Below are positions 50,006 to 58,543 of a stretch of 64,000 nt of DNA, piece by piece. A model generated the notes under the pieces. It was not told the DNA's origin and ran no database searches. It was given only the letters and a program-made list of their open reading frames with translations. The stretch's first letter is position 1; the number at the start of each line of letters is the position of its first letter. Made by a program: the position numbers and the translations under genes. This stretch comes from FEN-1219 sp039933105 (GTDB taxonomy: Bacteria > Pseudomonadota > Gammaproteobacteria > Steroidobacterales > Rariloculaceae): positions 1 through 64,000 of the forward strand of contig JBDTOT010000012.1 of assembly GCA_039933105.1 (NCBI GenBank). The letters are read 5' to 3'.

Positions 50006-51619
50006 GTGAGAAGGATCCTGAGCGTCGCCGCGCTGCTATCGATGTGGATGCTGACGACGGCCGCGGCAGCGCTGGCCGGAGAGGAAGAGTTCACGCAGGC
50101 GATCTCCGCCATCGCGACGGCCAGTTCGTATTCCGAGAAAGACGCTGCAGCCACCGCGATTGCCGCGAGCGCCAACCCACGGGCCGAGACGGTGCTCGGT
50201 GCGATGTTGAAAGGCGAGCTGTACACACGCAACAGCGACTCGCGCGTGGTCACGGTGACGGACGCGGCGGACGGATTCGCGGTGCTCGACGCGACAACGG
50301 GCGAGGACTTGGGCACCGCGAGCACCAGCGATGTGAGCCGAGTGACCGTCAACAACGCGCTGCGCACGTCGCTGCGCGGTCTGCTCGCGACGCTGAAACT
50401 GCACCACACAGATCCCAAACAACGCGTCGCCGCAATCCGCGAAGTCGGCGAGTCGGGAGATCTCGAGATGCGGCAGACGCTCACGGACCTCCTCGCGACA
50501 GAGCAAGACTCAGATGTGCGCGGGGCCATTGATACGGCGGTCGCGACCTTGAATCTCGATAGCACGGAGCCCGCCGAGCGCTTGGCCGCCATCGAGCGCG
50601 TGGGCGGCGTCGTCAACGGCCTCACGCGCACGAAGATGTCGGCGCTGGCCGCCAACGAAAGCGTCGACGAGGAGACGAGGACGGCCGCGCGCAGAGCGTT
50701 GATCGACATCGAGCGACGCGTCGCCGTGTACGACGTCGTGCAAACGGCGTTCTTCGGCCTGAGCCTGGGCTCTATCCTCGTGCTCGCCGCCATTGGCCTG
50801 TCGGTGACGTTCGGCATCATGGGCGTCATCAACATGGCGCACGGCGAGCTCATGATGCTCGGCGCCTATACCACTTACGTCGTACAACAGCTGATGCCGA
50901 ATGCGCTCGGCGCGTCGCTGTTCGTCGCCATGCCCGCGGCGTTCCTGGTCGCCGGGCTCGTGGGAGTCGCGATCGAGCGCGGCATAGTCCGCAGACTCTA
51001 CGGCCGGCCGCTCGAGACCCTGCTCGCGACGTTCGGCGTGAGCCTCGTGCTCCAACAGGCCGTTCGCACGATCTTCTCGCCGTTGAACCGCTCGGTCGTC
51101 ACACCGGCTTGGCTCAGCGGCTCAATCGAGCTCACACCCGGGCTCGACATCACGCTGAACCGGCTCTACATCCTGCTGTTCAGTCTGCTCGTGTTCGGCG
51201 CGTTGCTGCTCGTGCTGAAACGCACGCGGCTGGGTCTCGAGATGCGCGCGGTGACGCAGAACCGCGCGATGGCCGCGGCGATGGGCATTCGCACCGACCG
51301 CGTGGACATGCTCACGTTCGGGCTCGGCGCCGGCATCGCCGGGCTCGCGGGCGTGGCGCTGTCGCAGGTCACTAACGTGGGCCCGAATCTCGGCCAGGCG
51401 TACATCGTCGACTCGTTCATGGTCGTGGTGTTCGGCGGCGTGGGCAATCTGTGGGGCACTCTCGTGAGCGGGCTTTCGCTCGGCGTCGCGAGCAAGCTGA
51501 TCGAACCCGCAGCGGGCGCGGTCATGGCGAAGATCTTCGTGCTGGTGTTCTTGATCGTGTTCATCCAGAAGCGACCGCGCGGGCTGTTCCCGCAGAAAGG
51601 TCGCGCGGCGGAAGCATGA
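50006..51619 (+). CDS. urtB: Urea ABC transporter permease UrtB
   Basis: 537 residues from a GTG at 50006; an ATG at 49994 is in frame, but GGAG sits six bases before the GTG. A signal-like helix (ILSVAALLSMWMLTTAAAA) leads into a roughly 200-residue soluble helical region with repeats (RVAAIREVGESGDLEMRQTL, LAAIERVGG), typical of proteobacterial UrtB. The LivH-like permease follows: GIMGVINMAHGELMMLGAY, RPLETLLATFGVSLVLQQ, MRAVTQNRAMAAAMGI and VVVFGGVGNLWGTL. Stop and urtC start overlap (ATGA). Confidence 0.95.
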   Translation: MRRILSVAALLSMWMLTTAAAALAGEEEFTQAISAIATASSYSEKDAAATAIAASANPRAETVLGAMLKGELYTRNSDSRVVTVTDAADGFAVLDATTGEDLGTASTSDVSRVTVNNALRTSLRGLLATLKLHHTDPKQRVAAIREVGESGDLEMRQTLTDLLATEQDSDVRGAIDTAVATLNLDSTEPAERLAAIERVGGVVNGLTRTKMSALAANESVDEETRTAARRALIDIERRVAVYDVVQTAFFGLSLGSILVLAAIGLSVTFGIMGVINMAHGELMMLGAYTTYVVQQLMPNALGASLFVAMPAAFLVAGLVGVAIERGIVRRLYGRPLETLLATFGVSLVLQQAVRTIFSPLNRSVVTPAWLSGSIELTPGLDITLNRLYILLFSLLVFGALLLVLKRTRLGLEMRAVTQNRAMAAAMGIRTDRVDMLTFGLGAGIAGLAGVALSQVTNVGPNLGQAYIVDSFMVVVFGGVGNLWGTLVSGLSLGVASKLIEPAAGAVMAKIFVLVFLIVFIQKRPRGLFPQKGRAAEA

Positions 51620-52716
51620 GCATGCTCACGAAACGCTGGCCCGATCACGATCGCGGCGGCTACGTGCTACTCGGCGTTCTGGCTGTGCTCGCCGTCGTGG
51701 TGCCCGTCGCGAATCTCGCGATCCCCGACGGCTCGCCCCTGCATCTGTCGACGTTCATGGTCACGCTGCTCGGCAAGTACCTGTGCTACGCACTGCTCGC
51801 GCTGGCGCTCGATCTCGTGTGGGGTTACGTCGGCATCCTGAGCTTGGGCCACGGCGCGTTCTTCGCACTCGGCGGCTATGCCATGGGCATGTATCTGATG
51901 CGCCAGATCGGCGCGCGCGGCGTGTACGGCAACGCAGATCTGCCGGACTTCATGGTGTTTCTGAACTGGGACACGCTGCCGTGGTACTGGCACGGCTTCG
52001 ACACGTTCTGGTTCGCGCTGGCGATGGTCGTGCTCGTGCCGGGGTTGCTCGCCTTCGTGTTCGGTTGGCTCGCGTTCCGTTCGCGTGTCGCGGGCGTGTA
52101 TCTGTCGATCATCACGCAGGCGCTCACGTACGCGCTGATGCTCGCGTTCTTCCGCAACGAGATGGGCTTCGGCGGCAACAACGGACTCACGGACTTCAAG
52201 GAGCTACTCGGCTTCGATCTGCAGAGCGACAAAACGCGCGTCGCGCTGTTCCTCACATCCACCGCCGCGCTCGCACTCGGCTACCTCGCGTGCCGTTACG
52301 TCGTAACGTCGCGGCTCGGCCGAGTGGTCGCCGCGATCCGCGACGCCGAGGACCGGGTGCGGTTCGTCGGCTTCCGCACGCATCACTTCAAGGTGTGGGT
52401 CTTCACGCTGTCGGCCGTGCTGTGCGGCATCGCGGGCGCTTTGTACGTTCCGCAGGTCGGCATCATCAACCCCAATGAGTTCCAGCCGCTGAATTCGATC
52501 GAGCTCGTCGTGTGGGTCGCGGTCGGCGGCCGCGGCACGCTGTACGGGGCGGCGCTCGGCGCCGCCGTCGTGAACTACGCGAAGTCCACGTTCACGGCGC
52601 TGCTGCCGGAGGTGTGGCTGTTTGTGCTCGGGACATTGTTCGTGCTCGTGACGATCGCCCTCCCGCGTGGGCTCGTCGGAATCGCCGCTCGCTTCAAGAG
52701 ATCTCAGCATGCTTGA
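51616..52716 (+). CDS. urtC: Urea ABC transporter permease UrtC
   Basis: 366 residues. LivM-type permease with the family signatures LALDLVWGYVGILSLGHGAF, GFGGNNGLTDFKELLGFDL, GRVVAAIRDAEDRVRFVGF and PNEFQPLNSIELVVWVAVGG. The start at 51616 overlaps the urtB stop and the end overlaps urtD by 8 bases, so the permease and ATPase are coupled. It forms the membrane channel with UrtB. Confidence 0.96.
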   Translation: MSMLTKRWPDHDRGGYVLLGVLAVLAVVVPVANLAIPDGSPLHLSTFMVTLLGKYLCYALLALALDLVWGYVGILSLGHGAFFALGGYAMGMYLMRQIGARGVYGNADLPDFMVFLNWDTLPWYWHGFDTFWFALAMVVLVPGLLAFVFGWLAFRSRVAGVYLSIITQALTYALMLAFFRNEMGFGGNNGLTDFKELLGFDLQSDKTRVALFLTSTAALALGYLACRYVVTSRLGRVVAAIRDAEDRVRFVGFRTHHFKVWVFTLSAVLCGIAGALYVPQVGIINPNEFQPLNSIELVVWVAVGGRGTLYGAALGAAVVNYAKSTFTALLPEVWLFVLGTLFVLVTIALPRGLVGIAARFKRSQHA

Positions 52717-53518
52717 GTCCGGCCCGCACGACGCCGAAGACTGGGCACGCGACGACCCGCTGCCGGGCGGAATTGATGCGCCGCACAAGTGGATCTTGTA
52801 CCTCGACAAGATTTCCGTGAGCTTCGACGGCTTCCGCGCGCTGAACAACCTGAACCTCTACATCGAGCGCGGGGAGCTGCGCTGCGTGATCGGCCCGAAC
52901 GGCGCCGGCAAGACTACGATGATGGACGTGATCACGGGCAAGACGCGCCCAGACGAAGGCGAAGCTTTCTTCGACGGCTCGATCGATCTGCTGCAGCACT
53001 CGGAGCCCGAGATCGCGAGCTGGATCGGCCGCAAGTTTCAGAAACCGACGGTGTTCGTGAATCACACGGTCCTCGAGAACCTCGAGCTCGCGGGGCTGCA
53101 CGACAAGCGCGTGTGGCACACGCTCATCACGAAACTGTCTGCCCAGGACAGGTACCGCATCGACGCGACGCTGCGGACGATCGGTCTGCTCGATCGCGCG
53201 ACGCGGCCGGCGGGCGCGTTGTCGCACGGCCAGAAGCAGTGGCTTGAGATCGGCATGCTGCTGATGCAGAACCCGCGCGTGCTGCTCGTGGACGAGCCGG
53301 TCGCCGGTATGACGCGCCATGAGACCGAAGCGACGGCGGAGCTGCTGAATGGGCTCGCGGGCGAGCACTCAGTGGTGGTCGTCGAGCACGACATGGAGTT
53401 CGTGCGCTCGATCGCGCGGCGCGTGACAGTGCTGCACGAAGGTCACGTGCTGGCCGAGGGGCCGATGGACGTTATTCAGAACGATCCCAAAGTCATCGAG
53501 GTGTACCTTGGCGAGTGA
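52709..53518 (+). CDS. urtD: Urea ABC transporter ATPase UrtD
   Basis: 269 residues from the ATG at 52709, inside the end of urtC. Walker A GPNGAGKTT at 62-70, signature LSHGQKQW, Walker B LLVDEPVAG and the H-loop VVVEHDM are all in place. LivG-type ATPase with a 25-residue N-terminal extension before the ABC domain (HDAEDWARDDPLPGG). Unlike most urt operons, its stop is separated from urtE by 429 bp filled with repeat elements. Confidence 0.96.
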   Translation: MLESGPHDAEDWARDDPLPGGIDAPHKWILYLDKISVSFDGFRALNNLNLYIERGELRCVIGPNGAGKTTMMDVITGKTRPDEGEAFFDGSIDLLQHSEPEIASWIGRKFQKPTVFVNHTVLENLELAGLHDKRVWHTLITKLSAQDRYRIDATLRTIGLLDRATRPAGALSHGQKQWLEIGMLLMQNPRVLLVDEPVAGMTRHETEATAELLNGLAGEHSVVVVEHDMEFVRSIARRVTVLHEGHVLAEGPMDVIQNDPKVIEVYLGE

Positions 53519-53580
53519 TCGTTCACCGCTCGGCACCGCGTTGTGCCGCACAGTCGGCGTCCCGCGCGCATCGATCGCCA

Positions 53581-53678
53581 GCATGCGAGGGCTGTTTCGA
53601 AACCGCCGCAAGTACATCCCTGTAGGCTCGCGCCGCGCCGTCCCTGGCGCGGAGCGTTTCGAAACAGCCCTCGCATGC
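53581..53678. repeat. Long hairpin repeat element, copy 1
   Basis: A 52-bp core (53604-53655, with TCCCTGTAGGCTCGCGCC near its left side) is flanked by perfect 23-bp inverted arms (53581-53603 and 53656-53678) that end in GTTTCGAAAC next to the core. Outside them, imperfect complementarity continues almost to the urtD stop on the left (53516) and to about 53742 on the right. Copy 2 (53801-53898) carries the same core in reverse orientation with only two differences but different arms. Not a coding region: frames here have no homology and no ribosome-binding site. It lies in a stretch of 429 bp between urtD and urtE. Confidence 0.85.
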
Positions 53679-53800
53679 CGACGATCGATGATTATGCACA
53701 GCGCGTGTGCGGCGCACGTGGCACAGCACAGCGAGCGATCACGCCTGCGGTTGGATGTGGACAACGGCGGCGCGGGCACGACCTTCGATGTCGGCCGTTG

Positions 53801-53898
53801 GCGTGAGATGACCGTTTCGGAGCGCTCCGCGCCAGGGACGGCGCGGCGCGAGCCTACAGGGACGTACCTGCGGCGTTTCCGAAACGGTCATCTCACGC
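53801..53898. repeat. Long hairpin repeat element, copy 2 (inverted core)
   Basis: Core in reverse orientation (about 53823-53875, AGCCTACAGGGACGTACC near its right side), identical to copy 1 at 51 of 53 compared bases. The flanking arms are perfect 21-bp inverted repeats (53801-53821 and 53878-53898, GCGTGAGATGACCGTTTCGG) unrelated to the arms of copy 1, except for the GTTTCG next to the core. Arm complementarity extends outward imperfectly by about 30 bases. Both copies would fold into strong hairpins in the polycistronic urt mRNA. Confidence 0.85.
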
Positions 53899-53947
53899 CG
53901 ACGGCCGACTGCGATGCCATCAACCCCGCGCCGATGGGAGCCACCGC

Positions 53948-54661
53948 GTGCTGACGGTGAAGGGATTGAATCAGTCGTATGGGCAGAGCCACACGCTGTG
54001 GGACATCGAGCTCGACGTGCCGCGCGGGGCGGTCGTGAGCCTCATCGGGCGCAACGGGGTCGGTAAGACCACGCTGCTCGGGTGTCTCATGGGGTTGCTC
54101 AAGACGGACTCCGGCAGCATTACGTTCGACGGGCGCGAGCTTGCCGGCTCGCGTGCCGAGCAACGCGCACCACTCGGCATCGGTTTCGTGCCGCAGGGCC
54201 GCATGATCTTTCCGCTGCTCACCGTGGAAGAGAACCTGCGCATCGGTTTACCCGCTCGCGCAAAGCGTGCGCCAAAAACGGCAACCCACGCGGTCGTGCC
54301 CGACCTCGTCTATGAGCTGTTCCCCGTGTTGAAGTCGATGCGCAGACGCCGCGGCGGCGACCTTTCGGGCGGCCAGCAACAGCAACTCGCGATCGGCCGC
54401 GCGCTCGTGCTGAACCCGAGCCTGCTGATTTTGGACGAGCCCACCGAAGGCATTCAGCCCAGCATCGTCAAGGAAATCGGCGACGTGATTCAGCGCTTGA
54501 AGCACGAGCTCGCCATGACCGTGCTCGTAGTGGAGCAGAAGCTACCGTTCGTGCGCCGCGTGTGCGACCGATTCTGCATCATGGACAAAGGCCGGGTCGT
54601 CGGCACGGGCGCCATGCCCGAACTCACCGACGATCTCGTGCGTAACTTTCTCTCCGTGTGA
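53948..54661 (+). CDS. urtE: Urea ABC transporter ATPase UrtE
   Basis: 237 residues from a GTG at 53948 with GGGAG seven bases upstream. LivF-type ATPase: GRNGVGKTT Walker A at 34-42, LSGGQQQQLAIGRAL signature, LLILDEPTEGIQPSI Walker B and VVEQKLPF. Works with UrtD as the ATPase pair. The stop is next to the start of the nickel-permease-like gene (TGATG). First gene after the repeat block, so its level may depend on how the hairpins affect the mRNA. Confidence 0.96.
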   Translation: MLTVKGLNQSYGQSHTLWDIELDVPRGAVVSLIGRNGVGKTTLLGCLMGLLKTDSGSITFDGRELAGSRAEQRAPLGIGFVPQGRMIFPLLTVEENLRIGLPARAKRAPKTATHAVVPDLVYELFPVLKSMRRRRGGDLSGGQQQQLAIGRALVLNPSLLILDEPTEGIQPSIVKEIGDVIQRLKHELAMTVLVVEQKLPFVRRVCDRFCIMDKGRVVGTGAMPELTDDLVRNFLSV

Positions 54662-55365
54662 TGACGGAAATCTGGTCACAGGCCGTGCTGATCGGCGGGT
54701 GGTTCGGCCTGCTGCACGCGTTCGATGCCGATCATCTCGCGACGATCGGCGGGCTCGCATTGCGCGATCGCTCGATGCCCGCGACGGGGTATGCCCTGCG
54801 CTGGGCGCTCGGTCACGCAGCCGCGCTCGGCATCATCGCGACAGCCGTGCTCGGATTGGGGCTCGTGACGGCGGCAGACTGGACCGCGCACGGCGATTGG
54901 CTCGTGGCGCTCGCGTTGTTCGCGATCGGCCTGCAAGCACTCCGAATCGCATGGCAATGGTTGCGCGCGGCACGGCGCGGATTTGCGCTGCCGAAGGCCG
55001 CTGCCCACTCCCATGACGACACGCGAGGTCACGTGCACTTCCTGGCGCCCTGGCACTCGCATGGCGCGCCGGGCCGCATGAGCTTGCTGATGGGGTTGCT
55101 GCATGGCGGCGCAGGCTCCGCTGCCGTTCTTGCGTTGCTGCCGCTCGCGCACTTTCACAGCGGTGTCGCAGCGGCTGTCTACCTCGCGTGTTTTTCTCTC
55201 GGAGTCACGGTCGGCGCGCTCGCGTTCGCGCGCGTATTCGCACTGCTGGCACGCCGCTCGGCTGCCGCCGGTGAACGGCTGGCGGCCGCGTTTCAGACGA
55301 CTGTTGGTGTGTTCGCCCTCACGAGCGGCGCGTGGCTGCTGTACGAAATCACCCATGCCGGCTGA
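54661..55365 (+). CDS. Nickel/cobalt permease-like (UreH/NiCoT-type) membrane protein
   Basis: 234 residues from the ATG at 54661; an upstream GTG at 54658 is possible. About six membrane helices. LHAFDADHLATIGG has the HxxDxDH-type nickel motif, and later ALGHAAALGI and MGLLHGGAGSAAVLALLPL follow. A His/Asp-rich loop (HSHDDTRGHVHFLAPWHSH) lies in the middle. It most likely imports nickel for urease. It overlaps the ureD gene by 11 bases, so nickel supply is built into the urease operon. An HupE/UreJ-like function is the alternative. Confidence 0.85.
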   Translation: MTEIWSQAVLIGGWFGLLHAFDADHLATIGGLALRDRSMPATGYALRWALGHAAALGIIATAVLGLGLVTAADWTAHGDWLVALALFAIGLQALRIAWQWLRAARRGFALPKAAAHSHDDTRGHVHFLAPWHSHGAPGRMSLLMGLLHGGAGSAAVLALLPLAHFHSGVAAAVYLACFSLGVTVGALAFARVFALLARRSAAAGERLAAAFQTTVGVFALTSGAWLLYEITHAG

Positions 55366-56209
55366 CGGCGCGATCGAACAGCAACGCGGCTGGCGCGGCG
55401 CGCTCGCGCTGCGTTTCGCTTCACGCGGCGGCAAGACCGTGCTCGCGGAACGGCGGCACGAGGGTCCGTTGTATATCCAGCAGACGTTCTCCCCCGGCGA
55501 CGGCGTATGTCATGCCTACCTGTTGCATCCACCGGGCGGCCTTGCCGGCGGCGACGAACTGACACTCGACGCACGTTGTGATCCCGGCGCACGCGTACTG
55601 CTCACGACACCGGCGGCCACGAAGTTCTATCGCAGCGACGGCCTCCCGAGCGTGCAACGCCAGCGTTTGCACGTGGCCGCCGATGCGACGCTCGAGTGGT
55701 TGCCGCTCGACACGATCCTATTCGGCGGCAGTCGCGCAACGATCGAGACGTCGGTGGAGCTTGCTCGTGGCGCCCGCTTCATCGGGTGGGAGCAACTCTC
55801 GCTCGGCCGGCCGCTGTCGGGCGATCACTACGCTGCAGGCTGGCTTGAGCAGCGCACGCGAATCTCCGTCGCCGGAGAGCCGCTGTTGATCGACACGCTG
55901 CGTTGGCGTGCGGGCGACCGGCTGCTCGACGCCGAATGGGGTCTTGCTGGTTTCGGGGTGTGCGGCGCTTTGCAGGTCTTCCCGGCCGATGCCCGTCTCC
56001 TTGCGCCCATCCGGGGGCTGCTGGGCGCCGTCACCCCGTCTTCTCACGAGCTGCGCTGTGCAGCGACTCTACTCGGCGAGCTGCTCGTCGTGCGCTGCCT
56101 GAGCCACTCGGCGGAGCGCATGCGCAACCTGCTCGAAGAGCTCTGGGCACTCGTCCGCACCGCCGTGATCGGCTGCGCACCGAGCCCACCGCGAATCTGG
56201 AGGACATAG
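55355..56209 (+). CDS. ureD: Urease accessory protein UreD
   Basis: 284 residues from the ATG at 55355 inside the end of the permease gene. Family segments: GPLYIQQTFSPGDGVCHAYL, LHPPGGLAGGDEL, LLTTPAATKFYRS, LEWLPLDTILFGGSRATIE and RFIGWEQLSLGRPLSGD. UreD is the scaffold that binds apo-urease and then UreF and UreG. The ureA gene starts 8 bases later. Function secure. Confidence 0.95.
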   Translation: MPADGAIEQQRGWRGALALRFASRGGKTVLAERRHEGPLYIQQTFSPGDGVCHAYLLHPPGGLAGGDELTLDARCDPGARVLLTTPAATKFYRSDGLPSVQRQRLHVAADATLEWLPLDTILFGGSRATIETSVELARGARFIGWEQLSLGRPLSGDHYAAGWLEQRTRISVAGEPLLIDTLRWRAGDRLLDAEWGLAGFGVCGALQVFPADARLLAPIRGLLGAVTPSSHELRCAATLLGELLVVRCLSHSAERMRNLLEELWALVRTAVIGCAPSPPRIWRT

Positions 56210-56216
56210 ACAAAGC

Positions 56217-56519
56217 ATGGATCTCACGCCAAGAGAAAAGGACAAGCTGCTGATCTTCGTCGCCGCCCAGGTTGCAACGGCGCGACGCGCACGCGGCGTG
56301 AAGCTCAACTACCCCGAGAGCATCGCGTTGATCTCGGCCGCGATCTTGGAAGGCGCGCGCGACGGCAAGAGCGTGGCGGCGCTCATGAGCGAAGGCGCGA
56401 CGATTCTGACGCGCGACGAGGTCATGGACGGCATACCGGAGCTGGTTACGGAAGTGCAGATCGAAGCCACGTTCCCCGACGGCACGAAACTCGTGACCGT
56501 CCACAACCCGATCGTGTAG
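56217..56519 (+). CDS. ureA: Urease subunit gamma
   Basis: 100 residues, the standard gamma-subunit length. It begins MDLTPREKDKLLIFVAAQVA, includes KLNYPESIALISAAILEGAR and ends EATFPDGTKLVTVHNPI. Gamma, beta and alpha are separate genes, as in most proteobacteria. GGAGG lies 13 bases upstream, so the spacing is long. Confidence 0.98.
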   Translation: MDLTPREKDKLLIFVAAQVATARRARGVKLNYPESIALISAAILEGARDGKSVAALMSEGATILTRDEVMDGIPELVTEVQIEATFPDGTKLVTVHNPIV

Positions 56520-56525
56520 CGAACG

Positions 56526-56834
56526 ATGATCCCTGGCGAATACCTGATCGACGATGGCGAGATCGAGCTGAATGCGGGCCGCACCACGCTCAAGGTCATC
56601 GTCGCGAATACCGGCGACCGCCCGATCCAGGTCGGCTCGCACTATCACTTCGCGGAGACGAACGAGGCGTTGCGTTTCGATCGCGCCGCGGCACTGGGAT
56701 TTCGGCTGAACATTCCCGCCGGCACGGCCGTCCGCTTCGAACCGGGCCAGGAGCGTACGGTCGAGCTCGTGGCGCTCGCAGGCGCGCGGCGCGTGTACGG
56801 CTTCCTGGGCCACGTCATGGGACCGTTGCCATGA
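56526..56834 (+). CDS. ureB: Urease subunit beta
   Basis: 102 residues. Typical beta subunit: MIPGEYLIDDGEIELNAGR, QVGSHYHFAETN, RLNIPAGTAVRFEPG and VELVALAGARRVYGF. Starts 6 bases after ureA and overlaps ureC by ATGA. Structural subunit of the (alpha-beta-gamma)3 enzyme. Confidence 0.98.
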   Translation: MIPGEYLIDDGEIELNAGRTTLKVIVANTGDRPIQVGSHYHFAETNEALRFDRAAALGFRLNIPAGTAVRFEPGQERTVELVALAGARRVYGFLGHVMGPLP

Positions 56835-58531
56835 AGATCTCGCGGCGCGCCTACGCCGATATGTTCGGCCCCACCACGGGCGATCGCGTGCGACTCGGCG
56901 ACACCGATCTCGTGATCGAGGTCGAGGTCGATCACACCGTGTACGGCGACGAAGTAAAATTCGGCGGCGGCAAAGTCATTCGCGACGGCATGGGTCAGAG
57001 TCAGCGCCCTTCGGCCGACACGGTGGACCTCGTGATCACGAACGCGCTGATCCTCGACTACTGGGGCATCGTGAAGGCCGACGTCGGTATCAAGAACGGC
57101 CGCATCGCCGCGATTGGCAAAGCCGGCAATCCCGACACGCAACCCGGCGTAACGATCGTGATCGGTCCCGGCACGGAGGTGATCGCAGGCGAAGGCCAGA
57201 TACTGACGGCCGGCGGCATCGACGCGCACATTCATTTCATCTGCCCGCAGCAGATCGAGGAAGCGCTGACGTCCGGCATCACGACGATGATCGGCGGCGG
57301 CACGGGGCCGGCCACGGGCACGAACGCGACAACCTGCACGCCGGGCCCTTGGAACATCATGCGCATGCTGCAAGCGGCCGATGGCTTCGCGATGAACCTC
57401 GGCTTCTTGGGCAAAGGCAACGCGAGCCTGCCGCTGCCGCTCGAAGAGCAGATCGAGGCGGGCGTGATCGGGCTCAAGCTGCACGAGGACTGGGGCACGA
57501 CGCCGGCCGCGATCGACAACTGCCTCGCCGTTGCCGAACGCTACGATGTGCAGGTCGCGATCCACACCGACACACTGAACGAATCGGGCTTCGTCGAAAC
57601 GACGTTGGCCGCGTTCAAAGACCGCACGATCCACACGTATCACACCGAAGGCGCCGGCGGCGGCCACGCGCCCGACATCATCAAGGCGTGCAGCGCGGAG
57701 AACGTGCTGCCCTCCTCCACGAACCCGACGCGCCCCTACACCGTGAACACCGTCGACGAGCATCTCGACATGCTGATGGTGTGCCATCACCTGGACCCCG
57801 GCATCCCCGAGGACGTCGCGTTCGCCGAGTCGCGCATTCGCCGCGAAACCATTGCCGCTGAGGACATCCTGCACGACCTCGGGGCGTTCTCGATGATCTC
57901 GTCGGACTCCCAAGCGATGGGCCGTGTCGGTGAAGTCATCACACGCACGTGGCAGACGGCGCACAAGATGAAGGTGCAACGCGGCGCACTGCCCGAAGAC
58001 AACACGCGCAACGACAACTTCCGCGTCAAGCGCTACGTCGCGAAGTACACGATTAACCCTGCCGTCACGCACGGTGTCGCCGAGCACGTGGGTTCTGTCG
58101 AGGTCGGCAAGCTGGCCGATCTCGTGCTTTGGCGCCCGGCTTTCTTCGGCGCGAAGCCATCGTTGATCATCAAGGGCGGCATGATCGCGTCGGCACCGAT
58201 GGGCGATGCGAACGCGTCGATTCCGACACCGCAGCCCGTGCACTACCGGCCGATGTTCGGCGCCTTCGGCCGCGCCCTCGAGCGCACGTCTGTGACGTTT
58301 GTATCGGGCGCCGCATTCGCGGCCGGCGTCGACCGGCATTACGGACTCGCGAAGTCGATCGTGCCCATCGGCGATACGCGTCGCGTACGCAAAGCGGACA
58401 TGCGGCTGAACGCGTATACGCCGACGATCGAAGTCGACCCGGAAACCTACGAAGTGCGCGCCGACGGCCTGCTTCTGACGTGCGAACCCGCCACGTCGTT
58501 GCCGCTCGCGCAGCGCTACTTCCTGTTCTGA
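56831..58531 (+). CDS. ureC: Urease subunit alpha (catalytic)
   Basis: 566 residues, full length. The nickel-bridging carbamylated lysine is K216 in GLKLHEDWGTTP. Ligand histidines are in GGIDAHIHFICPQQIEEAL and in the HTEGAGGGHAPDI segment, and the mobile flap is MVCHHLDPGIPEDVAFAESR with its His. AMGRVGEVITRTWQTA is also typical. It hydrolyses urea to ammonia and carbamate in the cytoplasm. Overlap with ureB fixes the start. Highly secure call. Confidence 0.99.
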   Translation: MKISRRAYADMFGPTTGDRVRLGDTDLVIEVEVDHTVYGDEVKFGGGKVIRDGMGQSQRPSADTVDLVITNALILDYWGIVKADVGIKNGRIAAIGKAGNPDTQPGVTIVIGPGTEVIAGEGQILTAGGIDAHIHFICPQQIEEALTSGITTMIGGGTGPATGTNATTCTPGPWNIMRMLQAADGFAMNLGFLGKGNASLPLPLEEQIEAGVIGLKLHEDWGTTPAAIDNCLAVAERYDVQVAIHTDTLNESGFVETTLAAFKDRTIHTYHTEGAGGGHAPDIIKACSAENVLPSSTNPTRPYTVNTVDEHLDMLMVCHHLDPGIPEDVAFAESRIRRETIAAEDILHDLGAFSMISSDSQAMGRVGEVITRTWQTAHKMKVQRGALPEDNTRNDNFRVKRYVAKYTINPAVTHGVAEHVGSVEVGKLADLVLWRPAFFGAKPSLIIKGGMIASAPMGDANASIPTPQPVHYRPMFGAFGRALERTSVTFVSGAAFAAGVDRHYGLAKSIVPIGDTRRVRKADMRLNAYTPTIEVDPETYEVRADGLLLTCEPATSLPLAQRYFLF

Positions 58532-58543
58532 AGTGGAGCCACG

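Noticed and set aside
53508..53954. Open frames of 66-148 codons inside the urtD-urtE spacer
   Set aside because: They translate the repeat elements on both strands (REPTGxYLRRFRN appears in opposite frames). Repeated non-coding DNA, not genes.
56645..58339. 564-codon open frame on the minus strand under ureB/ureC
   Set aside because: Antisense shadow of the urease genes; Arg/Val/Asp-rich sequence without motifs.
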